Assembly (NCBI GenBank): GCA_964020085.1
Contig: OZ026601.1
Coordinates: forward strand, 13,138,359-13,202,358
Length of the DNA: 64,000 nt
From: Micromussa lordhowensis
Lineage: Eukaryota > Cnidaria > Anthozoa > Scleractinia > Lobophylliidae
Direction: 5' to 3'
Position 1 is the first letter of the stretch. Every line of letters starts with the position of its first letter. Below are positions 15,301 through 23,500 of this stretch, piece after piece. A program made the translations under genes and the position numbers. The notes under the pieces were generated by a model. That model saw nothing but the letters and a program-made list of their open reading frames with translations. It ran no database searches and was not told where the DNA came from.

Positions 15301-18300
15301 ACATGGACAAAAACAACAACATCAACAAGTTTTTACAACACCATAGGCACTTTTTAATTAAATATGTCTACTAATCCATAAAACCTAGAAAAATACTCAA
15401 ATACCCTGTTACAGTTACATGTACTGCTGAGCTACAGGTAATACCTAAAATGTAACTTCTGCTGTTTTGTCAATGATATTGCTGTGAGGTTACTTAAAGC
15501 TGTACATATATTAATCAATTAGTTGTGCAAGAACATGTGAATCGTCAGGACTCAGTTGTAACTGAGCATAAAACAGTTGATTCACTTATCAAATCATAGT
15601 GTTAGAATAGCACAATGGAACATATGCTACATTTGCCCAAAGCTCTGTCCTTTGAAGGCAATGTTGCTGAAAATTGGCAAGGATGGATACAACAATAATA
15701 TTTTGCTTACAGTATACTGTAAAATGCCATAGGCAAGGACAAAAAGGAAGAGAAAGCACAATCCTTCACACTGTTGATTCTCACATTTAACCTCGCATTT
15801 ACTTTCAACTTGTTGCAAAACAACAAGTTCAGGCCTTAAGTCAAGAACTTTAATGAATACTGCACCTTGAAAAGAAACATACAATGTAGCTCGTGAAAGG
15901 CTTTTGTTATGGCTATTGCCCTCCTTCTAGGAAGAAACACAAAGCCAGTACATGTACATGTATGTCATGCTGTGGTAAGTAGGTCTGTGAACTTCCACAT
16001 AAAAAACAATTTCCCGCACGATTTTCAAAACAAATTTATACAGGAAACCTAATACCTAACGAATTAGGCATATGAAAATAATAAATTAAAGTCATTTTGC
16101 AATCCGCCATCTTTGTGTTGCCAGTGTGGGATAATCACCAAAGTACCTTTGTATACAACTGTACCTGCCAAGTTACTTTTTCTGAGTTATAGGTATGATA
16201 TTTTTATCCTGGGAGTGCAAGGTTTTTCGAAGACGACACAAACATATCCGAAGATTCCCGAAGACATCCGAAAACTTCTGCGTTGCATGTTACCTGTCAC
16301 CTGTGACAGATCGTCTAATTCACTTAAAGTAAAAATTGTAATACGAAACCAACCGGTCCCATTTATTCCTAGCCTGATTTCTGTAACAGGACAATGCTCG
16401 GATTTATTGCTCAAGGAGTCTCTCACACTCGGATTTTGGAATTGCGGCATCTTAAGGTAATTCCCTTGAAATTGTTCTACTATCAAACTTTTTTTGAAAC
16501 TTGGCATAGTCAACATTCATGATATGACCATTAAAAAAATGCAATAAAAAACTGGGGTCACCGTGCTTGTTTACGCCTCAGCAGGCTGTTAAAATGGGGT
16601 ATTTTTACTGGTTGCATGTTAAAAATTTGAATAGTCTTCATACATAATTAAGTCTTGATTGCTTGAAAGACACAAAGTTTTATCTTGAAAGTAAAGCTTC
16701 TTATATTGACATAAGTAGTATTGCTTCATTTAAGCCAATTTTTATTGCCTGGTTGCGGGAATATTGCACTTTTTCGGACAGTTCCCTGGTTAGCTTGAAG
16801 TCCTCGTGTTGGTCAAAATACACCCAGTATGGAACTATTTTGCAAAAAAAATCATGTTCTACTATCAAACTTTTTTCCTCCTTCCTTCAAATTTTGTCTT
16901 TATTAGACTGTTCTTAGCAAATACCCCCACCCCCCCAAAAAAACAGGGGTCACCGAGCTCGTTTAATAGAAAAGGAGCATTTATTTCGCTATCGAGCTTA
17001 GTTTGAGGGAAATCTCTTAGGTTTTGTACGCGCACACGCTAATGACGCAAAAATCGTGTGCAGTAGGGATGCGCAATGCAATACTAAGGAATTACCTTAA
17101 GCTCGGATTTGAAAATAGCAGTTTTAAATTCGAGTCTCGGGGTTGTGGGCAGTCTCGGATTTTACCATTCTATACACCTTTATACTAGATGTAGCTCTCG
17201 CTAAGTGCCAACGAGTAACCATTCAAAACAAATACTAATTTGGAGCTGAAAACAGGGTCATGCTTTGTGCACGTCACTTTTTTGTAGTCAAGTATTCACG
17301 TCAAATGTCTTAAATTGTGATGTAAATATTTCTTTGATTGCTTTTTGCTGCGGTGACAAAGTTGGCTCACTGGCCGATGTCGAGTTTACTCTCGTGTGGT
17401 GTGGGTCTCTCTGGCCGATAGTTTGCTACAGTTGTTGTTTGTTTTAGCTTTGGTTTGATTTAATTCAGTCTAGTTCTTTGATTGCTTGATGTCTGCTGCC
17501 TTGTCTAGATTTGGCACACTGGACGAGTTTGGCACGGTGGCCGAGTACTCTTTTGGCTCGCTGGCCGATTGTTGAGCTTGCTAGCTCGATGAATATACCA
17601 CTGACAATGTCACTTAACTAAAGTACACTCACTTAGAATTGGAAATAAAAACAAATAAACCTTACAAAAGCAGGTAAAAATTAGGAAACAGAAACCTCAG
17701 GCCCCTCGAATTATTTTTTTAAGAAAATATCTATATTGTAAACTCGTCTCCCTACTCGTATCACGTTTTGTTTTATGGTCACGCAATGTTCATAGGCAGC
17801 AGCCAGAAAGAAGCGAGATATTTATCTTCTCCGGTTTATCGCTGTCCGGTTTATCGCTTGCAAGGTTTAAAATAACAGCCGATATTTTGACGGCATTTGC
17901 TGGCGAATTTTTTACCGAAATAAAAGACACAGAGTCACTATAATGTTGTTCAAATTGAAGTCAGTTTTGTATCCACCAGACGCGACAGCGATAAACCGAA
18001 AAAGATAAATATCTGGCTGTTGCCTTTGAACATTGTGTTACCATAAAACACTTTCGATTCGGTGATAAGATTGAGACGAGTTTAAACCTTTTTTTTTCTT
18101 TATCTATTTCCAGGGGTCTGAGTTTTCAGGATCTACGTTTGGGTGTCATAAAAACTCAGACCCCGGGAAACAAATAAAGAAAAAAATTTAAACTCGATCT
18201 TATCACCTAAAATGTCTTATGGTCTCGCAATGTTCATAGGCGTCAACAGTCAGAAAGGTCGAGATATTTATCTTTTCCAGTTTATCACTGTGAGTGTCGC

Positions 18301-19103
18301 GTCCCGTGGTTACAAACGCTGACTTCAATTTGAACATTATAGCCACTCTGCATCTAATTTCTAATTCTTCGCCGGGTAAAAAAATTCGCCGGCAAATGTC
18401 TTCAAACTTGATTTCAACTCCGCTCAATGAATGTCAAAGCTGGTGAGCATCGACGCTCAGAGCTATGCAGCCTTGACGTCACAATCTCTGCGCGCTACGA
18501 TTGGCCCGTTGCAAGTCTTTTCCACTACATGTACGTCATTGGAATCTCAGGAATCTTACCTTACAACAGGAATGTTACCTTACAAACATTTCTCTCGATC
18601 ACTCGAGATTATTTCCGCCTACACAATACTCTCGCACGGCTCTATAATGCTGTCGCCTCGCCAGCCTCGCGTCTTCGCTCGGCCTGCTCGTTGGCAATTA
18701 ACCAACAAACTCAGCTCTAACCAAGTACTACTTTTGTAACAATTTTGGCATTGACTAGAGCTGTTTGTTTACCTCTCTGCACTTCATACACTGGCACTGC
18801 TTTTCTACGAAATTTTAAACGCAGTAGCCACACGCAGTCATAGAGTGTCTTTTATTTAATACATAAAATCAAAGCCATCAAAAGCTCCGATTCTTGCATA
18901 ACGCATGTTAAATCATGTAAGTTTGGAAAGCTCACAGATTCACTTATATAAAGAGTAAACAATGAAAAATATGCTTAAACAATGAACATCAAGTGTAAGT
19001 TTAACTCACCTAGATCTTTATCATTGATTCCCAAGTGATTGTCCAATTCAGTGCAGATCTTAGACACCAGAGAAAGTTGCTCGAGCTGCTGAAGTTCTTC
19101 CAT
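230..19103 (-). CDS. DHX8: DHX8/Prp22 DEAH-box splicing helicase, 5' half (12 exons, continues past left edge)
   Basis: DHX8 (yeast Prp22) is the nuclear RNA helicase that releases spliced mRNA from the spliceosome. Twelve exons on the minus strand join without phase conflict into 348 codons plus 2 bases. Residues 1-85 match the DHX8 N-terminal helical domain ([28 protein letters not shown]). Residues about 86-154 are a linker containing FPGLCIPD and LEALMSKAK. Residues about 155-247 are an RS-rich region. Residues about 248-317 are the S1 RNA-binding domain ([34 protein letters not shown]). Residues 318-348 reach [12 protein letters not shown] and MARNPDR, which precede the helicase core. 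The DEAH core is outside the window. Exon boundaries were read by eye from GT/AG sites and similarity to the animal DHX8 family. The match is far closer to DHX8 than to DHX15/16/38 because S1 plus RS is specific to DHX8. Start chosen at the first ATG of the conserved N-terminus. Confidence 0.95.
402..512 (-). CDS. DHX8: DHX8 exon 11 (S1 domain, second half)
   Basis: 111 bp, 37 codons, phase 0-0: [20 protein letters not shown] then [17 protein letters not shown]. It completes the S1 domain. Acceptor AAAG, donor GTACGA. Confidence 0.95.
613..711 (-). CDS. DHX8: DHX8 exon 10 (S1 domain, first half)
   Basis: 99 bp, phase 0-0, encoding [20 protein letters not shown] then [13 protein letters not shown]. 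This is the first half of the S1 OB-fold, with the FGCFVQ and EGLVHVS strands. Acceptor TTAG, donor GTAAAG. Confidence 0.95.
872..946 (-). repeat. tRNA-like SINE head
   Basis: On the minus strand this reads as a tRNA-like sequence with an A box (TAGCTCAGTTGG) and a B box (GGTTCGAGTCC), about 75 bp, in the intron between DHX8 exons 9 and 10. It has no clear body or tail. It is best called a tRNA-derived SINE head or pseudo-tRNA rather than a functional tRNA gene, since the arms do not all pair well by eye. Confidence 0.6.
1082..1187 (-). CDS. DHX8: DHX8 exon 9 (end of RS domain)
   Basis: 106 bp, phase 2 to phase 0. It encodes [20 protein letters not shown] then [15 protein letters not shown], matching the family transition from RS to the PxxP segment just before S1. 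Donor GTGATC is a weaker consensus than its neighbours. Confidence 0.88.
1581..1691 (-). CDS. DHX8: DHX8 exon 8 (RS domain, symmetric)
   Basis: 111 bp, phase 2-2, encoding [20 protein letters not shown] followed by [16 protein letters not shown]. This is a typical SR/RD-rich region as in the central part of DHX8. Acceptor TTACAG, donor GTACAT. Confidence 0.9.
2170..3776 (-). mobile_element. 5'-truncated, decayed LINE (CR1/Jockey-group reverse transcriptase)
   Basis: Minus-strand pieces encode RT blocks: [40 protein letters not shown] and [11 protein letters not shown] (the FADD catalytic box reads FADN), then [26 protein letters not shown] and the C-terminal block ending in RHWNSLPGS. Frames shift several times, so it is dead. 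Its 3' end (low coordinate) runs into a short (ACATA)n tract at 2171-2208, which fits the simple-repeat tails of CR1-like LINEs. It lies in the intron between DHX8 exons 7 and 8. Confidence 0.85.
3961..4020 (-). CDS. DHX8: DHX8 exon 7 (RS domain, symmetric)
   Basis: 60 bp, phase 2-2, encoding a basic RS stretch [19 protein letters not shown]. Donor GTAGGA, acceptor TAG. It lies just upstream (in transcript terms) of the intron that holds the CR1-like LINE. Confidence 0.85.
4021..5263. other. DHX8 intron between exons 6 and 7
   Basis: AT-rich, no open frame of note and no recognised element. I see only scattered short A/T tracts. Confidence 0.6.
5264..5313 (-). CDS. DHX8: DHX8 exon 6
   Basis: 50 bp encoding [16 protein letters not shown] plus two bases. 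LEALM is conserved in DHX8 directly before the RS region. Acceptor TTTCAG, donor GTAAAG. Leaves in phase 2. Confidence 0.85.
5314..6172. other. DHX8 intron between exons 5 and 6
   Basis: AT-rich intron with a poly-G tract near 5984 and no coding signal. Confidence 0.6.
6173..6217 (-). CDS. DHX8: DHX8 exon 5 (small, symmetric)
   Basis: 45 bp, phase 0-0, encoding [15 protein letters not shown]. The DD-KVA core aligns with EDDVKVAVDVLKE of the family. Acceptor TTTTAG and donor GTGAGC. Its length, a multiple of three, means skipping would keep the frame. Confidence 0.82.
6365..6477 (-). CDS. DHX8: DHX8 exon 4 (linker)
   Basis: 113 bp after a CAG acceptor. It encodes [20 protein letters not shown] followed by [18 protein letters not shown], corresponding to the weakly conserved family block around LFPVLCQPDNP. 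Donor GTAAGG gives phase 0. An alternative donor (GTAAAG) five bases earlier would break the phase into exon 5. Confidence 0.85.
6722..6895 (+). repeat. Left arm of inverted repeat flanking the L1-like LINE
   Basis: Contains ATATGGAAATTG, TTTTTTCACTGGGTTTTAGCC, a GGGTCAGAAACT core and GGACTAGTCA. All recur in the same order on the opposite strand at 9835-9972. The two arms are diverged and flank the LINE at 6945-9777. Confidence 0.65.
6945..9777 (+). mobile_element. 5'-truncated L1/Tx1-like LINE, interrupted
   Basis: Plus strand. It opens inside the RT domain with [31 protein letters not shown] and DQTGYIKGR, followed by an in-frame stop, then [27 protein letters not shown] and QFVDDTSF (the catalytic box). 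The C-terminal part is [20 protein letters not shown] and [11 protein letters not shown]. It ends in an AATAAAAAAA-type tail near 9760-9777. In-frame stops and frameshifts make it non-functional. The frame is split between KLTL and LGKINIV by the palindromic MITE at 7812-8255. Lies in the DHX8 intron between exons 3 and 4. Confidence 0.85.
7812..8255. mobile_element. Palindromic foldback MITE, copy 1
   Basis: A 444-bp, nearly perfect palindrome with ends ATTCGCTACTTGCACAT and its complement, arms of about 220 bp and a short centre (TTGTAATTTTACA). A second copy is at 51179-51633. It has no coding capacity: open frames in it are arm translations. It interrupts the LINE reading frame, and an ATT present on both sides is compatible with a 3-bp target duplication. 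Confidence 0.85.
9835..9972 (-). repeat. Right arm of inverted repeat flanking the L1-like LINE
   Basis: Reverse-complement counterpart of 6722-6895 (GACTAGTCCCAGGTCC, AGTTTCTGACCCAACCAC, GGCTAAAATGCAGTGAAAA). It ends at the TA that starts the Tigger-like MITE at 9974. Confidence 0.65.
9974..10468. mobile_element. Tigger/pogo-like MITE
   Basis: Left end (TA)CAGTGGAACC and right end AAGGTTCCGC(TA) are near-inverted and flanked by TA, as in Tc1/mariner-group elements. The inside contains repeated TATAACAAA/ATATAACGAAC motifs typical of pogo/Tigger derivatives. No transposase frame is visible. Confidence 0.5.
10735..10952 (+). repeat. Left arm of a long-range inverted repeat with an ORF start
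   Basis: Begins near ACACCAAATTCATAAATGG and includes an ATG at 10829 opening [19 protein letters not shown], then [13 protein letters not shown]. The same segment recurs inverted at 13820-14108 with the same reading frame. The arm is interrupted at 10953 by an inserted element and resumes at 11588. Confidence 0.65.
10953..10961 (+). repeat. 9-bp target duplication, left
   Basis: CAGCTATTT, repeated exactly at 11579-11587. It brackets the 617-bp insertion. Confidence 0.75.
10962..11578. mobile_element. 617-bp non-autonomous element with 9-bp TSD
   Basis: Begins TAGCCTCCTACGC and ends AAAGACGGCTA, so the ends share a TAGCC inverted terminus. It is flanked by the perfect 9-bp direct repeat CAGCTATTT. 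The insertion splits an older repeat arm whose uninterrupted form is seen at 13820-14108, which proves it is a secondary insertion. A 9-bp duplication suggests a Mutator-like (MULE) or related transposase. No coding frame is seen. Confidence 0.65.
11579..11587 (+). repeat. 9-bp target duplication, right
   Basis: CAGCTATTT, identical to 10953-10961. Confidence 0.75.
11630..12220 (+). mobile_element. LINE 3' fragment (CR1/L2-like ORF2 C-terminus)
   Basis: Open frame 11636-12034 encodes [39 protein letters not shown] and [17 protein letters not shown]. This is the C-terminal region that follows the reverse transcriptase in CR1/L2-type LINEs. The RT itself is missing, so it is 5'-truncated. Some 3' UTR probably follows the stop. 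Confidence 0.75.
12221..13135. other. DHX8 intron 2, no recognised content
   Basis: Part of the intron between DHX8 exons 3 and 4. AT-rich, and I see no coding or repeat structure I can name. Confidence 0.5.
13136..13210. mobile_element. 75-bp mini-MITE
   Basis: Perfect 11-bp inverted ends GCCTGAAATGT and ACATTTCAGGC enclose a partly complementary interior (CATCGCCCATCTC against GGGAGATGACTG). Too short to code. Confidence 0.6.
13820..14108 (-). repeat. Right arm of the long-range inverted repeat
   Basis: Minus strand. Ends with the ACACCAAATTC motif and carries the frame [20 protein letters not shown] followed by [15 protein letters not shown], the counterpart of 10735-10952 plus 11588-11635. 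The shared frame at moderate divergence suggests the N-terminus of a transposon protein that I cannot name. Confidence 0.65.
14371..14446 (-). CDS. DHX8: DHX8 exon 3
   Basis: 76 bp starting [18 protein letters not shown], which matches the DHX8 block ending in NLLRLIQ. The donor is read as CAG|GTCTGA because this leaves one base that joins in frame to exon 4. The 3' boundary is the least certain point of this exon. Confidence 0.88.
14495..14720 (+). repeat. tRNA-derived SINE fragment
   Basis: Contains GTGTGGCTGAGTGGTTAGA (A box region) and CTTCAATTCTCAGTCC (degenerate B box), resembling a tRNA-Ser/Leu-type head, then a body with a C10 run. Diverged. Located in the intron next to DHX8 exon 3. 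Confidence 0.45.
14721..15212. other. DHX8 intron between exons 2 and 3
   Basis: AT-rich. A TATA-rich microsatellite-like patch at about 15075-15110. Nothing else recognised. Confidence 0.5.
15213..15298 (-). CDS. DHX8: DHX8 exon 2
   Basis: 86 bp, enters in phase 1 and leaves in phase 0, with an AG acceptor and GTAAGT donor. It encodes [20 protein letters not shown] and then LEENGAEFP, the continuation of the N-terminal DHX8 domain. The first codon is split with exon 1. Confidence 0.94.
15299..16450. other. DHX8 intron 1, left part
   Basis: No coding signal. At about 16225-16285 there is a loose repeat of TCCGAAGA-like units, the same motif as the patch at 46045-46200. Confidence 0.5.
16451..17101. 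mobile_element. 651-bp MITE with 14-bp perfect TIRs
   Basis: Ends CTTAAGGTAATTCC and GGAATTACCTTAAG are exact inverse complements. The interior repeats TTCTACTATCAAAC-TTTTT twice (16478, 16858) and has no open frame with known domains. No clear target duplication. Confidence 0.65.
17102..17689. repeat. Degenerate short repeat patch in DHX8 intron 1
   Basis: Several imperfect copies of a TTGGC-CACTGGCCGA-type unit (for example GGCTCACTGGCCGATG, GGCACGGTGGCCGAGT, GGCTCGCTGGCCGATT) at about 17360-17570. No genes. Confidence 0.4.
17690..18415. repeat. Composite inverted repeat in DHX8 intron 1
   Basis: The segment TTATGGTCACGCAATGTTCA...GAGATATTTATCTT...GGTTTATCGCTG occurs at about 17770-17850, again inverted at about 17985-18065, and a third time in the original orientation at about 18215-18300. 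Arms end in GGGTCTGAG-type sequence. It looks like a foldback element plus part of a second copy. Confidence 0.55.
18416..19009. other. DHX8 intron 1, proximal part
   Basis: No recognised gene or repeat. Slightly more GC-rich with scattered CpG around 18420-18700. Confidence 0.45.
19010..19103 (-). CDS. DHX8: DHX8 exon 1 (start codon, N-terminal helical domain)
   Basis: 94 bp, 31 codons plus 1 base, beginning at ATG (19101-19103 on the complement). It encodes [20 protein letters not shown] followed by [11 protein letters not shown], nearly identical to the first conserved block of animal DHX8. Donor GTGAGT follows directly. The protein lacks the longer Ala/Met-rich leader of the human protein. 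The 9-bp repeat that marks the foldback element lies only 191 bp upstream of the ATG, so the 5' UTR and core promoter must be short or lie beyond the insertion. Confidence 0.95.
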
Positions 19104-19293
19104 GTTTTCAACAGAACACTTTGTTTTCGGAAGACTTGAAACTACTGATCGTCAGATGTCGTTCCATAAAACAGATATCAAAATAACGAAATGTTTGCGT
19201 TGCGGTTTTTCACTTAGTTTTACACGTTTTGAAAACGTTTTGAAATGTTCGCACTCCAGAGCACAGGTCTAACATGACAAATGTGGACGAGTG
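19104..19293 (-). promoter_or_regulatory. DHX8 5' UTR/promoter-proximal region
   Basis: 190 bp between the DHX8 ATG and the foldback target repeat. No TATA box stands out. Inference only: the transcription start should be here, unless an upstream non-coding exon lies beyond the insertion. Confidence 0.4.
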
Positions 19294-19302
19294 CAGTTCA
19301 AC
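19294..19302 (+). repeat. 9-bp target duplication, left side of giant foldback
   Basis: CAGTTCAAC, repeated exactly and in the same orientation at 25869-25877. Confidence 0.85.
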
Positions 19303-19323
19303 GGCAAGAACTTCATGCTAGCC

Positions 19324-19387
19324 TACATATAGAGCACTTTCCATATATGGGTAACCTGCATATAAAGCACTTTCCATATATGGGTAA
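19324..19387. repeat. Terminal module, left (two tandem copies)
   Basis: Two copies of about 33 bp containing GCACTTTCCATATATGGGTAA. The mirrored pair is at about 25787-25852, and one extra copy lies inside the right arm at 25455-25489. Confidence 0.75.
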
Positions 19388-19570
19388 GATGATATTCTTT
19401 CATGAACATTCATAAACGTTCATGGTCGTTCATGCATCTTCATGATCCTTCATGCTCGTTCATGCACGTTCATACACCTTCAGGCATCTTCATGCACCTT
19501 CATGCACCATCATACACCTTCATGCACCATCATACACCCTCATGCACCTTCATACACCTTCATGCATCTC

Positions 19571-20500
19571 CATAAACCTTCATGCACTGTAATACACCCT
19601 CATGCACGTTCATACACCATCATACACTTTGATACACCTTCGTACACCTTCATACACCTTCATACACCTTCATACCCCTTCATACACCTTCATACACCTT
19701 CATACACCTCCATGCACCTTCATACGCCTTCATACACCTTTATACTCTCTCATACCCCTTCATACACGTTCATACCCCTTCATACACCTTCATGCACCTT
19801 CATACCCCTTCATACACCTTTATACTCCTTCATACGCCTTCATACACCTTCATACTACTTCATACTCCTTCATACTCCTTCATGCACCTTCATACACCTT
19901 CATACACCTTCATACACCTTCATACACCTCCATGCACCTTCATACGCCTTCATACACCTTTATACTCTTTCATACGCCTTCATACACGTTCATAACCCTT
20001 CCTACACCTTCATGCACCTTCATACACCTTCATGCACCTCCATAAACCTTCATGCACTGTAATACACCCTCATGCACGTTCATACACCATCATACACCTT
20101 GATACACCTTCGTACACCTTCGTACACCTTCATACACCTTCATACCCCTTCATACACCTTCATACACCTTCATACACCTCCATGCACCTTCATACGCCTT
20201 CATACACCTTTATACTCTTTCATACCCCTTCATACACGTTCATACCCCTTCATACACCTTCATGCACCTTCATACCCCTTCATACACCTTTATACTCCTT
20301 CATACGCCTTCATACACCTTCATACTACTTCATACTCCTTCATACTCCTTCATGCACCTTCATACACCTTCATACACCTTCATACACCTTCATACACCTC
20401 CATGCACCTTCATACGCCTTCATACACCTTTATACTCTTTCATACGCCTTCATACACGTTCATAACCCTTCCTACACCTTCATGCACCTTCATACCCCTT
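19571..20500 (+). repeat. 470-bp higher-order duplication inside the left arm
   Basis: The variant pattern beginning CATAAACCTTCATGCACTGT occurs at 19571 and again at 20041. The following ~400 bp carry the same order of unit variants. This shows unit-order conservation over a 470-bp higher-order repeat. Confidence 0.7.
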
Positions 20501-23500
20501 CATACACCTTTATACTCCTTCATACGCCTTCATACGCCTTCATACACCTTCATACGCCTTCATACTCCTTCATACACCTTCATACACCTTCATACGCCTT
20601 CATACTACTTCATAGGCCTTCATACTCCTTCATACGCCTTCATACACGTTCATGCACCTTCATACTCCTTCATACACCTTCATACGCCTTCATACTCCTT
20701 CATACGCCTTCATACACGTTCATGCACCTTCATACCTCTTCATATACCTTCATACTCCTTCAGACGCCTTCATACACGTTCATGCACCTTCATACTCCTT
20801 CATAACCCTTCATACACCTTCATACCCCTTCATACACCTTCATACGCCTTCACACACCTTCCCATGATACGCCTTCATACACCTTCATGCACCTTCATTA
20901 ACCTTCATACACCTTTTATACCCCTTCATACACCTTCATACCCCTTCATACCCCTTCATACACCTTCATGCACCTTCATACACCTTCATACACCTTCATA
21001 CCCCTTCATACCCCTTCATACACCTTCATACCCCTTGATACACCTTCATAAACCTTCATACACCTTCATACCCCTTCATACACCTTCATGCACCTTCATA
21101 CACCTTCATACACCTTCATAACCCTTCATACACCTTCATACGCCTTCACACACCTTCATACGCCTTCATACACCTTCATGCACCTTCATACACCTTCATA
21201 CCCCTTCATACACCTTCATACCCCTTCATACACCTTCATGCACCTTCATACACCTTCATACACCTTCATACCCCTTCATACCCCTTCATACACCTTCACA
21301 CCCCTTCATACACCTTCATACACCTTCATACACCTTCATACCCCTTCATACCCCTTCATACACCTTCATACCCCTTCATACACCTTCATGCACCTTCATA
21401 CAAATTCATACCCCTTCATACCCCTTCATACCCCTTCATACCCCTTCATACCCCTTCATACACCTTCATACACCTTCATACACCTTCATACCCCTTCATA
21501 CCCCTTCATACACCTTCATGCACCTTCATACACCTTCATACACCTTCATACCCCTTCATACCCCTTCATACCCCTTCATACCCCTTCATACACCTTCATA
21601 CACCTTCATACACCTTCATACCCCTTCATGCAACTTCATGCACCTTCATACACCTTCATACACCTTCATGCACCTTCATACACCTTCATACACCTTCATA
21701 CACCTTCATACACCTTCATGCACCTTCATACACCTTCATACCCCTTCATACACCTTCATACACCTTCATGCACCTTCATGCACCTTCATACACCTTCATA
21801 CACCTTCATGCACCTTCATACACCTTCATACACCTTCATACACCTTCATGCACCTTCATACACCTTCATACACCTTCATACCTTTTCATACACCTTCATA
21901 CACCTTCATACACCTTCATACACCTTCATGCACCTTCATACACCTTCATACACCTTCATACACATTCATGCACCTTCATACCCCTTCATACCCCTTCATA
22001 AACCTTCATACACCTTCATGCACCTTCATGCACCTTCATACACCTTCATACACCTTCATGCACCTTCATACACCTTCATACACCTTCATACACCTTCATA
22101 CACCTTCATACACCTTCATGCACCTTCATACACCTTCATACACCTTCATACCTTTTCATACACCTTCATACACCTTCATGCACCTTCATGCACCTTCATA
22201 CACCTTCATACACCTTCATGCACCTTCATACTCCTTCATACATCTTCATACCCCTTCATACACCTTCATACCCCTTCATACACCTTCATACCCCTTCATA
22301 CACCTTCATACCCCTTCATAATACCCCTTCATGCACCTTCATACACCTTCATACCCCTTCATAAGCCTTCATACACCTTCATACACTTTCATGCTCCTTC
22401 ATACACCTTCATACACCTTCATACTCTTTCATTCGCCTTCATACACCTTCATACTCCTTCATACTCCTTCATTCGCCTTCATACACCTTCATACACTTTC
22501 ATGCTCCTTCATACACCTTCATGCTCCTTCATACCCCTTCATACACCTTCATACACCTTCATACTTCTTCATCCGCCTTCATTTCCCTTCATTTAGTTTC
22601 ATTTACGTTTATTGTGAATAAAGGCGTATGAAGGTGTATGAAGGTGTCTGAAGGTATATGAAAGTGTATGAAGGTGCATGAAGGAAAAATAAGGTGTATG
22701 AACGTGTATGAAGGTGTATGAAGATAAATGAAGGTTAATGAAGGTGTGCGAAGGTATATGAAAGTGTATAACGGTGTATGAAGGTGCATGAAGGTGTATG
22801 AAGGAGTATGACGGTGTATGAAGGAGTATGATGGTGTATGAAGGTGTATGCAGGTGTATGAAGGAGTATGACGGTGTATGAAGGAGTATGAAGGTGCATG
22901 AAGGGGTATGAAGGTGTATGAAGGTGCATGAAGGTGTATGAAGAAGTATGAAGGCGTATGAAGGTGTATTAATGGATATGAAGGTGTATGAAGGAGTATG
23001 AAGGTGTATGAAGGTGTATGAAGGAGTATGAAGGTGTATGAACGTGTATGAAGGATTATGAAGGCGTATGAAGGTATGAAGGTGTATGAAGAAGTATGAA
23101 GGTGTATTAAGGGATATGAAGGTGTATGAAGGTGTATGAAGGTGTATGAAGGGGTATGAAGGGGTATTAAGGGGTATGAAGGTGTATGAAGGAGTATGAA
23201 GGTGCATGAAGGGTGTGAAGGTGTATGAAGGTGCATGAAGGTGTATGAAGAAGTATGAAGGCGTATGAAGGTGTATTATAATGGATATGAAGGTGTATGA
23301 AGGAGTATGAAGGTGTATGAAGGTGTATGAAGGTGTATTAATGGATATGAAGGTGTATGAAGGAGTATGAAGGTGTATGAAGGTGTATGAAGGAGTATGA
23401 AGGTGTATGAACGTGTATGAAGGATTATGAAGGCGTATGAAGGTGTATGAAGAAGTATGAAGGTGTATTAAGGGGTATGAAGGTGTATGAAGGTGTATGA

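Noticed and set aside
16113..16516. Overlapping open frames on both strands in DHX8 intron 1
   Set aside because: No recognisable domain; the frames cover a short-repeat patch and a MITE boundary.
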